Counted from the first letter of the stretch, positions 27,001-42,000 are shown. The stretch is 64,000 nt of DNA from Turritopsis dohrnii (GCA_027922465.2 BQMF02000208.1:434001-498000), one strand, 5' to 3'. Notes: generated by a model not told the origin, from the sequence alone. Program-made: numbers and translations.

Positions 27001-30000
27001 CAGACGTACCAGTGGACCAATGGCAGACCACTTACATTTACCAACTGGATTAACAAGCAGCCTGATCCTAGAATCGGTCCGTATGTTAAGCTTACCATGA
27101 AGGAAGGTGCTAATCAATATATGTATTGGACAGCTGCAACAGGAAATGAAACTTTGCCATTCTTCTGCCGGAAAAGAAAAGGTACTTGTAATTTATGTAA
27201 TGGAAGCATTTGGATTCTGGTAGTCCAAATTCTCACTATTATTCTGCCAATAGAATCCAAATGCTTCATGTAACAAAATAATCAGAGGTTTTACGTTCAC
27301 TGTTAGCAGTGAACGTAAAACCTCTGATGTGTATGACGAACCTTTGCCTTCATTTCATGACAAAAAAAAAAATAAGTAAGGGCTATAAGTAGTCTTATTT
27401 ACAAAATTTTCATTCGTAGCAATATGTCGTAAATGTTCAAAATAAGCATTAGTATTAATTTATAGACTTTCATTAGGTCACATTTAAATGAATTCCTATT
27501 AAGCACGACTACAGTCATTACATCGAAAACGTTTTCTATGTTGCGTTCAATTTTGTCTCTTACTTTTAAAGTTTGTTTTCCTTTGTAGTACACGCCACCG
27601 AAGCTCCTATTGCCACTACACCCAGTAAGTCCATCCATTATTCTTTAAGACTTAGTTCTCATTGTGAATCTATAAACCATGAAGTGTGGGTCTAACATAA
27701 ACTTTTATCACACGGCATTGCTGATAAACAAATCAAAGTCAAAATATCAAAGCTCACTTATTATTTTTATCCAAACAAAATTAAGACAAGAAACAACATA
27801 AGATAAACATACATATTAAATAGGTCTTCTTGTAAACTAAGCACCACTCAATTCAAATTGATGAAAACTTAAAATTCTTGAAAATATTTTCCTCAGAACC
27901 AACTGGGAATTGCAGTTATCCGTGGAAAAAAATACTTAACAACTGCTACTATCTGAACAAGGAAAGGTAATGTACCTAATTTTCCAATAAAAATTTGGTT
28001 GTGATAGACATTGAGTTCTTTATTGTCACATTTCTGTTCAATTGCAGAATGTCCTTTCCAGATGCTCAGCAAGCATGCTCACGAATGGGTAAAGATGCAA
28101 ATTTAGTATCTTTGCATTCACTGGATGAAAATGATCGGGTATTTCAAGTAATCTCAAACGAAACGCTGTATTTCTCTTGGATTGGCTTATCTAATGAGGG
28201 TACTGTTAATGGCAAGTGCTTCTTGTTATCAATCACATTGCTTTTGTTTTTTTATTTAAAGGGTTTTTAAGGACCTGAAGCTGTTGAATGTAGATGACTG
28301 TAAATTACAAATTGTAAAAGCATTTTGAAGGAGTGCAGTTTCTATAGAAATATTCATATTATTTCCATAAAAATGCCCTTCATTGTAGTGGCTTTATGAC
28401 GATTTTGCCTACTGGGTCATATACCAGTCTTATTATCTAAATATTTGTTATCTTATTGTTTAATACGAATAGGAACGTTGACAGTTTTCTCAAATATCAA
28501 TAATTGGTTTTTAAAAGAATATTATATTGAGGTCAATGTCATTACTTTGACACCTTTTGTGTGGCAGGTTTTACTTGGGTTGATGGAACACCTATATCAT
28601 TCATTAATTGGGACACGAACCGCCCTCATACTGGCTTGCGACACTTGTGCGGTGGGATGACGTCTGGTGGGAAATGGATGGATTTGGCATGTTATTCTAA
28701 ATATCCATCTTTATGTAAGGCACCTCTTGGTAAGTTGATTCGGTTAACAGTACTGAACAAAAGTCATTTAGAATAGAAAAGGAAAGAGTAAGTTCTAGTC
28801 GTCAACAACAGTTTTTTTATTTCTGCAGTTCATATCTTTGTGTTGTCACAATCACAAGTCAATTTCTTTTACATTTTCACATTTTTTTTCTTACTAGGAA
28901 GCACTTATGAACCAACGACAACCAGTCCACCTGAAGTGACAACAACTCAAAGTTAGTTTCATTCCTGTCAGTCACAATGAGTTAAGAACTCACAAGATTT
29001 GATTCTAAAAAATACCCATATTTTTTTTTTTGTTTACAGACCCATCACTTTGTGGATCCTCGGATTGGACTTATTTTAACAACAGTTGCTACTATTTTTC
29101 AAATTCTACTGGTCTAGATTGGCATAAAGCCAAACAAGCTTGTCATATGAAAAATGACAGCCATCTCGTTAGTATACACAATGATAAGGAAAATGAATTC
29201 ATCAAAAATGAAATCAAAAGGTATATCACCCTAATAATGTATTCCATATGAATTTTTTCAGATTTAAAATTTATATTTTTTTAAATTTTTGGTAGCATCC
29301 AAAAGTTTTTAATATCCTTTTTGTATCGTAGAAGGTATGCCTATAACAAAAATGTCCTTATTGGTTTAAATGACATCTCAACCGAAAGTGGATGGAGTTG
29401 GGAAGATGGCTCGGTTTTCCAATATGTCAACTTTGATGATGATCAGCCTGACAACTGGCATGGAATGGAAGACTGTGGTGAAATTCGTCAGAATGGGAAA
29501 TGGAATGATTTATCTTGTAATATTCGTCTGCCATTCATTTGTAAGAAGAATAAAGGTACAGTATTTTGAAAGAATAATGGTGTGCATGTAAAAAATAATT
29601 TCATTGCGAAAAACTATATAGAAGTTATATCATTTAAATGCATAAAAAGAACATAGGAAATTGTGTTTAGTATGGTTGCTCTTTAAATTTAGCTAAATTT
29701 CCTGGAGTACTGCAATAGGTGATTTAAGATTTAATCGTCTCAATCAAGCATCCTTAGTTTTTTTTTGTTTTTTTTTTGTTTGTTTGTTTGGATTTTTTTT
29801 TTTTTTTAAATCACTCACCCCACTCAAGGCCGAAGCCACTACAAGGAGTGGGGCTACATAGTCCGGATGGTCATCACAGCGTTAATCTCCCCGACTAGCC
29901 TTCATTTTCCCCAAAATACATCAGGGAATCGAGCTAGTTGCAGTACCTCCAGGAGTCGTGACTTTTTCAACACCCGACCTCAGCGGGGTTTGAACCCTCA

Positions 30001-33000
30001 ATATTGGGTTCCTAAGCTCAATGCTTTAACCACTAAGCCACTACACTAACATTTCTAAATAAGAATTATTTGTAATTCTAATCACCACCCAGCTTGTTTT
30101 ATAATTGTTTTGGTTTATGCTTTCCGTTTTACTGTTTTAGGTCAGACAGAGTTTCATAACACCACAACAGCACCACCAGGTAGAGCTACTAACACTTATC
30201 AATTGTGAGGATGATCTGATGACAAACATTTTAATTGTTTTGCATAGTTATTAAGGTTTGAATGTTTTAGTTGGGAAATGCATTAAAAATCAATTTATGA
30301 AAAACGAAAAATTCTTAACGTCATCACTAGATAATGCCAACAGAAAAAGGATATTTTAGTTTTGCTTTAGGTTTTTATCAAATCTGCAAAACATTTCATC
30401 AGGCCGATTTCCATTCAACGCTTATGCCCGCGCGAACGTAGAATTTTCCAAACAGCTGCAAATGGAAATTAATAGACACGACTGGCTGAAAATATCAGCG
30501 GACGTCGACGGGCTTAAAAAAAGTTAAAATTTTTTAACTTTATTTTTGATCGCTGAGTGGACATATCTACGCTTATGAATTAGCCAATGGCAAAGCGTTC
30601 TACGTCACTCAGCGTGGATTACCTATGCCTTAAGGAAATCGGCCTTAAATCATTTCAAACTTTTCAACTTTTTTTTTTATCAAAGTAAAAGTTGGAAATG
30701 TTTTGTGTGTGTTTCCATCCAACATTTCATTTCTAAGTGTTGTAAAGAATGCAAAACATTTAATGGAGTGCGGATTTCAAATGCTAGAATAATAAGATAT
30801 TTTCAATTACACCAAAACTTTACAAGCAAAAAAGAAAAAAGAGGAAGATAAATGATTGCATGTATTCAAACTGATTAACTCTAATAACTTTGCTTCCGCT
30901 CCACTTCATCCAAATTCTTGCTTTCCAGTTATGTGGCCTTTCATTGTCTGAATTCAATAATTCTGAAAAATCACCTAATGCTATGAAATCACACTATTTT
31001 GCCATATTGGACGGTCAGTGCTGGATTGTGTGTACAAATGACTGCCCGATGTGACAATATTTGGAAAATTTTGGATTTTCTTTGTTTCACCTTAATTTAT
31101 AATAAGCAGAATGAATGTGTATGTATTTCAATTGTTCATTGATCATCTGAGAATAATAAATTATCATTTTCGCATCTCTTTTCATTTCCTTTAGATACTG
31201 GCTATTGCAAACCTGGTTGGAAACTGTATGGTCGCAAATGTTATTTGTTTATGCTTGGTACTGAAGAGCTTCGAAATTTCAAAGGTGCAACGTCCTACTG
31301 CAGGCAATGGGCTGGTGGTGACCTTGTATCCATACATCACAAGTAAGTGAACGTTTAGATATTTTTTTGGACTTAGATCTTCAAAAACCAACACACACTA
31401 CAAAACTCATTCAAAACATTTCTACATTCATCAATCTTTCCAATTGTTGATATCTTCATATTTCAATTGTGTTATGATAACAATAATATTGGCATTCAAA
31501 CCCTGTTAAAAATGTTGTTATATTTTTGCAACAATATTTAACAAACCTTAGGTTTAATATTATAGGAGAACCCTGATAATTTTTTTTGTTGTTGTTTTAT
31601 TTTATTACATTATTCAAATAACATTTCATCAGTTGCTATCAAAATTCATTGTACATCTCATTTGCTTTACCCTTTATGGACCTATGAAGAACATTATTTA
31701 CCTTCAAGACATTTGCCTGTTGTCAAACTTATTTGAATGTTTTATGTTTATAGAAGAAAACATTGTAAATTTCTTTTTGTTTAGCTATGAAAACGCTTTT
31801 ATCGTCAGTCAATTAGCTGGCGTGACAAGTTCTGTTTACATTGGTCTTTCTGACAAGCAAGTAGAGAGAAGGTTTTTATGGAACGATCAAAGTTCAGTTG
31901 ATTACACAAATTGGCATTACTACCAGCCAAGTCGTTATGGTGATGAAGATTGCGTGGAACTGTTACCTTTTTACAAGTACCGTGGTCGCTGGAATGACAT
32001 CAATTGCAAAAAAAAAACTGGATTTGTTTGTCAGCTAGGTAATTTAAGATTGATACGTGCAGAATTTTGTATTTTACCAATCATGTCAATCATGTTTGAA
32101 CAGAAAAGCAATGTGGTTTCGTCAATTCACATGTATACAATGTATACAATGTGATGCTCTATGACATTTTGTTTACAAGTAATGCAATAATCTGAAAAGA
32201 CATATGCATATACAACTCTATTGAAAGAAAGTCATCCATTTGGTTTATGCAGGGTTTTACCAGTGACATCACCAAGAATGTCACAGTATAGTTTACATCT
32301 GTTCGTGGTAGAATTGTATAATACATAGAAATTTCTTTTTAGCATCGACAGCAACTAAACCTACAGGAACACCTGTGACAACAAAAGGTATTCATCACAA
32401 TTTTTATATTTTCTTTTGTCAGCTCTGTTCATGTTTTCGAAAATAAAAACATCTCACTTTTAATTTCTATATTAGCACCCTCCGACCCTTGTCCAACTAA
32501 TTACAAGAAATTTCAATCTTCGTGTTACCGAAGTTTTGTACAAGCACAGAGTTGGTCTGATGCCCAAAAAACTTGTGAAAAAGATTTTGGCAATCTGTTA
32601 TCAATCCATGATTTGTATGAACAAGGTGATTTCTTGCTATCAGTTCTATCAAGGCCAATTATAATAATTAGAAGAATTGGAAGTAGAATTAGAATTAGAA
32701 TCGGCAGTTAAATCGATGTTTCTTACATAAATGCATAAAAAACAACATTCTTTCCACCCTTGCAATTGTTGTTTCTGTTGGCTGGCTACAAATGGCTAGC
32801 AGTAACGAAACTACTTTCTTTGCAGTTTAAGTGAAGTACTTAATGATGTAATCTTCATAGAACTTACTTCGTTTAAACATGGTGTTCATGCCTAGTAATC
32901 AAACTTATAAACTTATAATTCTTATAGTAATAATAATAATAATAAATAATAATAATCATTTATTTGGATATCCATATGTACAATGGTTCTTCATCCTATG

Positions 33001-36000
33001 TTTACAACAAAAAAGGTTCAATAATTTAATATATTCTAAAAAGTTAAATGCAATGTTAAAAAGAGAATACTGTGTGTCCAAGCAATAATTATCCATATAG
33101 GAGTAGTGAAAAGATAACTATTCCTAGGAGTCGCAGTAGAGTAAGTTTGAATAAAACCTTATAAAAATATATACATATATATATACAGAAAAAAGGGGAG
33201 AGTGATTGTTGAAAGTAAATCAAAAGTAAAAGTGAAATAACACAATGTGTTCAAGAAAAAAAAAAAAAAAAAAAAAATTAAATTAAATTAAAAAAAATTA
33301 AGATTAAATGGCATCAAAAGCATGGGCTGAATGTCAGGTGCAATTAAGAAATTTTGCATTAGATTTATCTATATAATATTTTTTTGATTCAATATTAAAA
33401 CTTCGAGCTTCAGTAATTTTTCTCACATTGAGTGGTAGATCATTATAGTGGTGGCTCATAATACTTGAAAATGATTTCTCGTGTGGGCCAGGTTCAATTG
33501 AAAATTCGTTATTTTCTTGATTACGAAGAGTTCTTCTTGGTTTTTTTAAGTTCGTAACGAGATACTTCGGCCACATACTGTCATAAACCGACTTGAATGC
33601 CAGCTTTGAAGACGAGAAAGCTACCCTTTCGTCAAAAGGTAACCAGTTGAGTTGGACTACGTCTCGAGTACTGCAAAATCTGTTGTACACATAGCCAGCT
33701 GAACTGTTTATTAGTTTTTGAATCCGTTTACTTTGGTATTGCTGCAGATTGTTGCCATAGACAGTAATGGCATAATCAACTTTTGAAAGAATTAGTGCTT
33801 CGATCAAATTTTTCCTCAGATTAAAGTTGGTCATTCTTTTTATTCGTCTTAAGGTTCGAAGAGTACTGTAAGATGTTTTTAGTAACTCGTTTATGTGATC
33901 ATTCCATTTGAGGTTCTCTTGAATGGTAACGCCGAGAAGCTTCATTGAACTCACCCTTTCCAGCACTTTGCCATTGTTACTGATGACAAGTTTTTGTTCT
34001 TCGTTAAGATTGTGACGCCGTGACATTTCGTTAGTAGACAATAACATTATTTTTGTTTTCTTAGCGTTAAAAATCAAGTTACTTTGTTTTGACCATTGAC
34101 CAATTGACGTTATATCATTTTCCAGGTCCTTGGCACATTGTTCAATCTGGTTTGCTTTACAGGATCTGTAAAATGTCGAGTCGTCAGCAAATTGTACTGT
34201 TGAACTTTTGGTATTTTCAGCTAGGTCATACACGTATAAATTAAACAGTGTTGGGCCCAAGATGCTCCCTTGGGGGACTCCGAAATTTACATAGCGTAGT
34301 TCAGATTTCTTGTCGTCAATTTGAACAAATTGTTGACGATCTGAAAGATAGTCAATGATTAGAAAGATAGTCAATGATTAGAAACAAGATTCGTAAAAAT
34401 GCGACTATTAATTTCCCCAAAGTTGCAGAATTTTATTAATTATTGTGTGTACATTGATAACCGTAACAAAAATGCATCATTAAAATATGCAAATAATTAC
34501 AATGGTATAACTACTGATATAAAAATGCTGTCCATAAATCAGGCTGGAAAATGAAGATGTTCATGGTCAAATGATCAGGTTTCTTGATTTTTTTACAGAG
34601 GAATTAAAAAGTGACTGAGAAGTTACTATGGACTTATCTAAAAATTATAAGACCTAAATGTGAACCTTAATTAACTGAATACTTTCTTTGCAGAACACAT
34701 CAATAACCACATCAATGTGTAAGCCAATTTCTTCATAATAAAAATATGATCTTAATTCTTGCAGAAACCTTACAAGTTTCCTAATCCTTTATAAAATCAC
34801 GGGAAAATGTAATTAAACGGAACACTTGCTTTTTTGTAACTCGGATAAAATTATCTTACAACATTATACAATCAGGTTTACAAAAAAAAAAAGAAAATTG
34901 TCAAACTTAATTCTAATACTATGTACAGTATATATAGTGTTAAAAATACTTTGGGGTAGACTAGGTGTAGACTTTTGAATTACAAAGAAAAGAGTAAATT
35001 TTTCAAAATAGAGAAGGAATTAGAATGACAATTTATAAACTAAATTCAAGTATTCAGAATAAACATCTCTGATTAAAAAAATACATTCATTAACATTGTA
35101 TGTGAGCAGTTATTGTTATGTACTCTTTGAATTAACGTAACTGGTTGTTCTCCACTTGAAAGAGTTTCCTATCCTTCATATGGCTGGTACATTATAATGT
35201 AGGGCTACATTATACCAGGTGTCAGGATATAAAATAAAAATAAATCTTCAGCTTGGCTTTTAATTATGAACATTCCACTTTGCACTGAAATCACAGGTAT
35301 TGAACCTGTCAATTTTCCTTACAAACAACGAACGTAAATCAAAACACATTCCAACATAAACATTCTGAGAATTAAATCAAGCCAGAAACAGTGGGTGTAT
35401 AAAAAATGGCGTATTACTGCACTGAAGACTAGCCTCTATTCTTATCTACCTTGGCTAGGGGAAAATTCGATACTGAGCTGCAGCTATAAAAGTGAACAGA
35501 GAAGAAGAAGAAGGAAACTGCCGATTTTAACATATATTTCGCCCTATGGGGAAATATATAAAAAACGTTCATTGACATAAAATTCTGATGTTATACAGTT
35601 TTTCAGTCAAATTGCAAGAGCATTTCATTTTGTGTCTTTTTTATAATTTTTTGTTTGGTCATATTTAAGATATGAATGAGCCAATTCTACAATTTTATTT
35701 TCTCTACCCGACTTCATATAAACACTTTTTTTGGCAATTCAACTCCCCTCAAAATTTGAAGCAATTTCCGGAGGGCAAACAAAAGGTCATAGCCTGCAAG
35801 ATTCAAGATATTTCGATGAAAGCCATACGCTGTATAAACACTGTATAAAGTATTCCATGTTCATTAAAGTAATTCCACCAAATTCATCAAATTAAAAGTT
35901 GCTACTGAAGCCACATACATTTTGAAACTCTATAGTAAACAACAATTAAACAAGTTTTTATTTAATTGTTTAAGGTTGTTTAGGATGAAATCAAAAATAA

Positions 36001-39000
36001 AATCAGCTGTTTATCTAAAAGTGTACTACTTTCTTTATTTTGTCCATTTCAGCATTTGTGTTTAGTCAAATGGCCGAGGTAGGATTTGAATCATGGATTG
36101 GTTTAAAAGGAAACAACCGAGTCTTTAAAATTTGGTCTGACAACTCCACTGTTGACTTCAAGCATTGGTTGTCATACAGTCGAGGTTACAATCAGAATTG
36201 TGTAAAGCAGGTGTTTTCAAACACTGTTGATGGAAAATGGAAGACTAGCGAATGTTCTAACAAGTTGCCGTTCATTTGTAAAATATCAAAGAAAGAACCG
36301 AAAGTGGACCCTCCATTTATTGGTAATTGCACATCTGGATGGACCAAATTTGGAAAAATGTGTTACAAGGTGTTTTCTGAGTCCTATTCTCGGGAAAGTT
36401 GGCCAGGTGCCCGTGAAAAGTGTAAAGGTTATGGTGGCGACTTAGTGAAGGTTTCTAGTAAAGCTGTCCAAAAGCAACTTCAATATTTGATTCGAAATAC
36501 ATGGGAAGCCGTTTGGATAGGTACAGTACTGTTTCCATTTGTTAGTTTTTATAACTTAAGTTGGATTTTTACGAATTATTTACTTAAGGGACTGTTTATA
36601 TTATGTTTATCATGCTCCATTCACTTCATCTATGTGAAGATAAGCGACTTATCAGAATGTACCACCTTTGAACAGTGTGACTAATGGTCACCTGACTTCA
36701 GAAAACACATGAGCTTTCTTATGTGTTTTTTCTTATGATTATGAATTTCCTACATAGATCAGTTGGATCAGTAAAAATGAATGGATTCATGAATTGAATA
36801 GGCATATGTGTTTGTGTTATACATGTTGCCGTGAGGAAAGATTAATTGGATGTTTGTCCGAAGAACTGAGTTCTTTATTGGAGAGAAATTTTGTTGTTAT
36901 GATTGCTAAATTCATTTAATTTGGTTTCTCAATTCATCTAATTTCATTCATTTAAAATGAAACTGAAGTGAAACAAAATTCCATAAGAAATTAGAAAAAC
37001 CTTGCCTTCAATGAAATTGCCTTTGCGAACATTTATTGGGAAAAGACCATCTTATCTGCATTGGGAAGACAGTTTTTCGTTTTGCATTAGCTAGCACTGT
37101 GATGGTAAAGTTCCAATTCATGTTCTACAGGTTTGAATGACAGACAGGAAGAGCATACATTTACTTGGAGTGATGGCTCGCCTCTTGTAGCTTGGATAAA
37201 TTGGAATGAGAATGAACCTAACGACAATTCAGGCAAAGAAAACTGTGTGGAACTCGCATCAACCACAGGAAAATGGAACGACATCAGTTGTGTCAGATTG
37301 CTTCCGTATATCTGTGAGCATCCTCTTGGTGAGCATTCATTAAATATCTGGTTTCAGGTTTCACATACTACCATGACAAAAGGGCTTCTTTTCTAGACAT
37401 ACTATGAATGAAAAAGCTAATTTCCTTTTAAAAGAAGAGTCACTAAAACTTTACTTGATGTTAAGAAGAATTTAGTTATATTTGATTATATTAGTTGTAA
37501 AGGTCTGCATCGTTGCCTAGATACATCCATGTAAACCAATGAAAAGAATGTTACTTCCTACCTTCCAGATTGTCGCGATCGTCTTGGCATGGAAAACATG
37601 CAGATTCCAGATGAAAACATCAATGCCTCATCATATATTTATCCATACTTTCCAAGAAATGCGAGGCTAAACAAGAAAGTAGATGGCAGGCCTAGCGCAT
37701 GGTGCACAAACAACACAGATGCCAACCAATTCCTACAGGTGAAATTTGTTCTTGACGCCAACCCAGTGGACAAAAGTCACTCTGAAGGAGTACATTTCTA
37801 TAGGAATTATACATACTGTTTCATTGAAAGTGCTTGTCATCGCAGTGACGTTTTTTGACGAGTTTACCCATTGTGAAATCGTATATGGTCTGACCTTTTC
37901 GACGGAATTTGTTAAGATGAGATTGGACTCCATTATGACCTATTGCAATTGCTGAAGTAATGTTTTATTTTTCTAGATCTATTTGGGAGAACTGACGACT
38001 ATCACAAGAATCAACACACAAGGACTGTTCCATTCACACAATTATGTGATATCGTACAGGCTTGACTATTCCATAGACGGTGTAAACTGGATGCATTACT
38101 CAGAATACGATGACACTGGAAGGGCTTCCACAAGGGTAATGTTTGTTTGTTTATTTGTTTGTTTGTTTGTTTGTTTGTTTGTTTCAAGAGCCATTCCAAC
38201 CATTCCTAAAAAGCTGAACGTCTCCAAACGAGAATGAACGTTTTTGTGTAAATTGCATTTCATTTTCTTTTATAGTATCCCAGTTACAAGAAATAAACTT
38301 AGTGATTTCGGCTTTAGAACTTTTTCGAAACTCTTTTTAGATTCTTCCCGGAAATCGATTCAGTTCATCTGTAGAAGGAACGACCCTCAATGTAAAAGCT
38401 GTTTATATACGAATTATCCCTGTTAAATACAAAGGGAAGATGAAGTGCATGAGACTAGAACTGTTTGGCTGTAAAGCAGGTAGGAACTTTTAACTGTTGC
38501 TCCAAGGGTAGCATATTGATTGCCAGAACGGGAAATGTTTTTTTTTTTTTTCTACACCTGATAGTGTCATGCCAGCGCGTCTTTGACAGCATGAATTCAT
38601 CCATCAGCTTAATACTCTGCGTGACAGCCGCATTGATGTTTGAGTGAGCTTTCTGTTTGAGTTGCTTAAGCATCCCTCCAATTTCCGTTACCCAAATGGG
38701 GCCGAGCTCGCACAACGCTCATTGGTTAAACATAATTGATAATAATAACAAAAGTCACTTTAGTGAACCTTACTCTTAACCTAGTATATATTGCTTTGCG
38801 TTATGTGACTGCCCTGTGCATAATATCACCTTTAACATTTATTCTTACAGTGTGTTCTAAAGCTCTTGGAATGGGTAACTTTGCAATTCCTACGAACAGA
38901 TTAAAAGCATCATCGGGCGTTGCTGAGAACGCCCGTCCAAGTGTAACAACTCCCTGGTGTCCGAAGGTAACTGTTTTCCTTTTCTTATTCTCCAAGTCCG

Positions 39001-42000
39001 CCCTAGTCGTTGATTATGCTTGTTATCCCAAAAACGTTCCAACAATCATCTTTTTTTGTTATAAAAAGGCACACATAAATATACATACCATTTCAATCGT
39101 CAATCGTGATTACATCCGTAGCCGTGTTTCTAATTTTAAAAATCATTGCTTACTCAAGTTTCATAATAGAATTTCGAAGTTTTCCGAAGTCGACGTAAAT
39201 TATTGTAGAGGTCTATTGAGTATTACTAACGCCCTTCGTTGCTTGATAGGATTCGAGAATATTTACCTAACGTTATGTTTTTAATATTAAGATTTTAATT
39301 TGACTAGAGTGACTTTAAATCTTCATTTTCCATACATCATCGTTGTTTAAATTGGTGGGCGTTATTTTCATACGATACGGGTGGTTAGGCGGTAAATGTT
39401 AAACGCCAATGAAGGTTTGATATAGGAAAATCAGCAGCATCTCGGGTTTTTTTATACCTTTCTTTAAATGGTATGTGTTTCACGTTTCGCTAAGGAACCG
39501 AATCCATGGTATCAGATCGACCTCCAGCGGACCATGAAAGTCACGCGCGTCTCAGCATCGGGCACCGGCTTCAAAGGGTTTGAACTACTATTTAGTGATG
39601 ATGCTAAAATCTGGAAGAAAAGTGTAACGCTTCAAGGGACGGATAAGGTGAGTAAGATTATGATGAGGAACCGCTGTGCTATAAAAATATTGCTCCAGAG
39701 CTGGTCATTAATACAGCAAAGGTCTAAAAGAAATATTCTGGGCAAGGGGAGGAAAGATTGACTCTATAAATCGGATTGTCTTGCAAGATGCAATCATGCT
39801 GAATCGTCACCATGTTTTGGTTGAAAGTCTCATGTTTCGAAAGAACGAGAGATTACGAAAAACTGTAACCCTAAGAGATTACGAAAAACTCTAACCCTAA
39901 CCCTAACCCATATCTTCGTTAGAGAGAACAAGACATTACCCCCAAAAATGTGCTCGCTCAACCCAGACAAAAATAAGAAAGTTTTGAGGAAAGATTTTCT
40001 GATCAAAAACATATAGAACCTGTTGAAAAGTTTTATTGAGCTTACTACGTTACTAGGTTTAGGTTCATGCTGGTTGATTCATTGCATGTCGTTGTTTTTG
40101 TCAAAAAGTAATTGAAAAATTTTTCTATTAATACTTCAGTTTCCGTATCATTGTTTATTGGGAATTTTTGATTATGTTTTCCTGTAGTTCTTTCCCGCAT
40201 CGTCCAGCACACACGACCTGGAAGTTGCTGAACATTCTCGCTATGTGAAATTCGTAATTTCGCCAACGAAAATGCCATGTTTAAAGTTTGAAGTATATGG
40301 TTGCACTTACGGTGAGTCTTTCATCATCGTCAGGTAATGAAAATAGGGACTCTACGTTGACGGTGACGCCTTAATGACGGTGAAGTCTTAATACAAGAGG
40401 AAGAAGAGGGAAAAGAGATGAAACAAACTCTTTATTATCAATCAATTAACGTTTGTATCGCTTTTCCCGTTTCGTGGTTTTCGGTATTCCGTTTCGTGAC
40501 TTTCGGTATTTTGTTTCGTGGTTTTCGGTATTTCTTTTATATACGGACAAAACCTATGTATCACGATCTCCACTCTAAGAAACATGGGTGGTGGCGGCGG
40601 TCATACACAGGTGGCCGTTTTAGCGGCTTGGACTTCAAAAAAATGCAGAATGGTTACGTGTGAGTACTTGACTTTTTTTCTTCAGAATGCGATGATGAGA
40701 TGGGTATGCAGTCAAAGCTGATTACAGATTCTATGATCAGTGCTTCATCCCACCAGAAATCATATCAACCTTCTAAAGCACGTCTCAATCAGAATGGTGG
40801 CTGGTGCGCTAAAAATATTGACAAGAGTCAATTCCTACAGGTGTGTTTTGTGGAATTCCTGTCTAGTGCGCATGTTTTAACTGTTTCGCCAAGCTGAATT
40901 GAACTCACTGAGACAATCAGTGACAGAACTTGTTCAGTTTGGTTTGCTGAAACGCATTCACGAACACACCCCATTTTACACTAGACGAACTGATCTCATC
41001 TTAGTCTAGTCGAGCTGACCACATCTTAGTCTAAACGATCTTTGAGTTCAATGTTTAGCACAAAGTATTTAACGAAACCGAACCACGCGATGAAATGCGT
41101 ATGGAAGAAAACGGTGGCTAACCAGTGATATTCTTCCGATTTTTTTTAACGGGTTTTTATTCAATTTCTCGGATGTATCGCCTTATGAGGAGTGTTAAGT
41201 TCAGGACTCCACGTGACGAGTTCTCTTGTTTTCACAGTCTTACCAGCATCATCAAGATAAAATTATATTTACTTCCACCTAGATCGACTTCCAAGCGAAT
41301 GCTCACGTGACAGCAATAGCTACGCAGGGCGTGATTGACACGAACGCCATCGAAAATTACGTCATGCATTATTACTTGCAATGGAGCGCCGATGGAGAGT
41401 TTTGGCATTTCGTACCTAAGTTGGTAGGTTTTAATTGTTTCACTTGGAGAAAAAAAATGAATAGTGAATGATGAAGATAGAACGTTTTGATGAAGTGGAA
41501 AGGTGTGAAGAAATTATTCTGTTCAAATTTTGTTTTCCTTCATGGAAAATATTTTGTCAGTTAAACCAAGAAGTGTTTGGTAGATGTTTGAAGAAAGTAA
41601 ATTTTCCAACCTTTTTATGAATGAAAAGCTAGAAAGAACCAAGTCTGCATTCTTTAGAACTCTTTATTTCAGTATCTTTGCTGGTTTTTTCTTTCATTTA
41701 CATTGGGAATGTTTATCGTCTAATAATACAATCCCATGGAACTACATTCCGGTTTTGTAGAAAAAAGGACTTTGATGCCAGTAAACGACCGGACCCCAAC
41801 TATTGGTTCCAACTATTTCTATGTCAATTCCACCTCCTGAACAACGAGTAGTTATTTGAAAGAGACGGGGGTTAGGTATATATGGAAAAGTGTCAATAAC
41901 CATTCGTCAGAAAACAAACGCGACTTTTGTCGTCTTTATCATAAAAATGTATAATCTTTATATTCATAACCAGTGAGCGAATTTTTTGAAAAATCACTGC

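Noticed and set aside
28197..28205. GT donor at 28200 for exon 25
   Set aside because: It would shorten the CTLD7 loop by four residues relative to CTLD2, while the GC donor at 28212 has a full consensus and gives the expected spacing. Kept only as an alternative to test.
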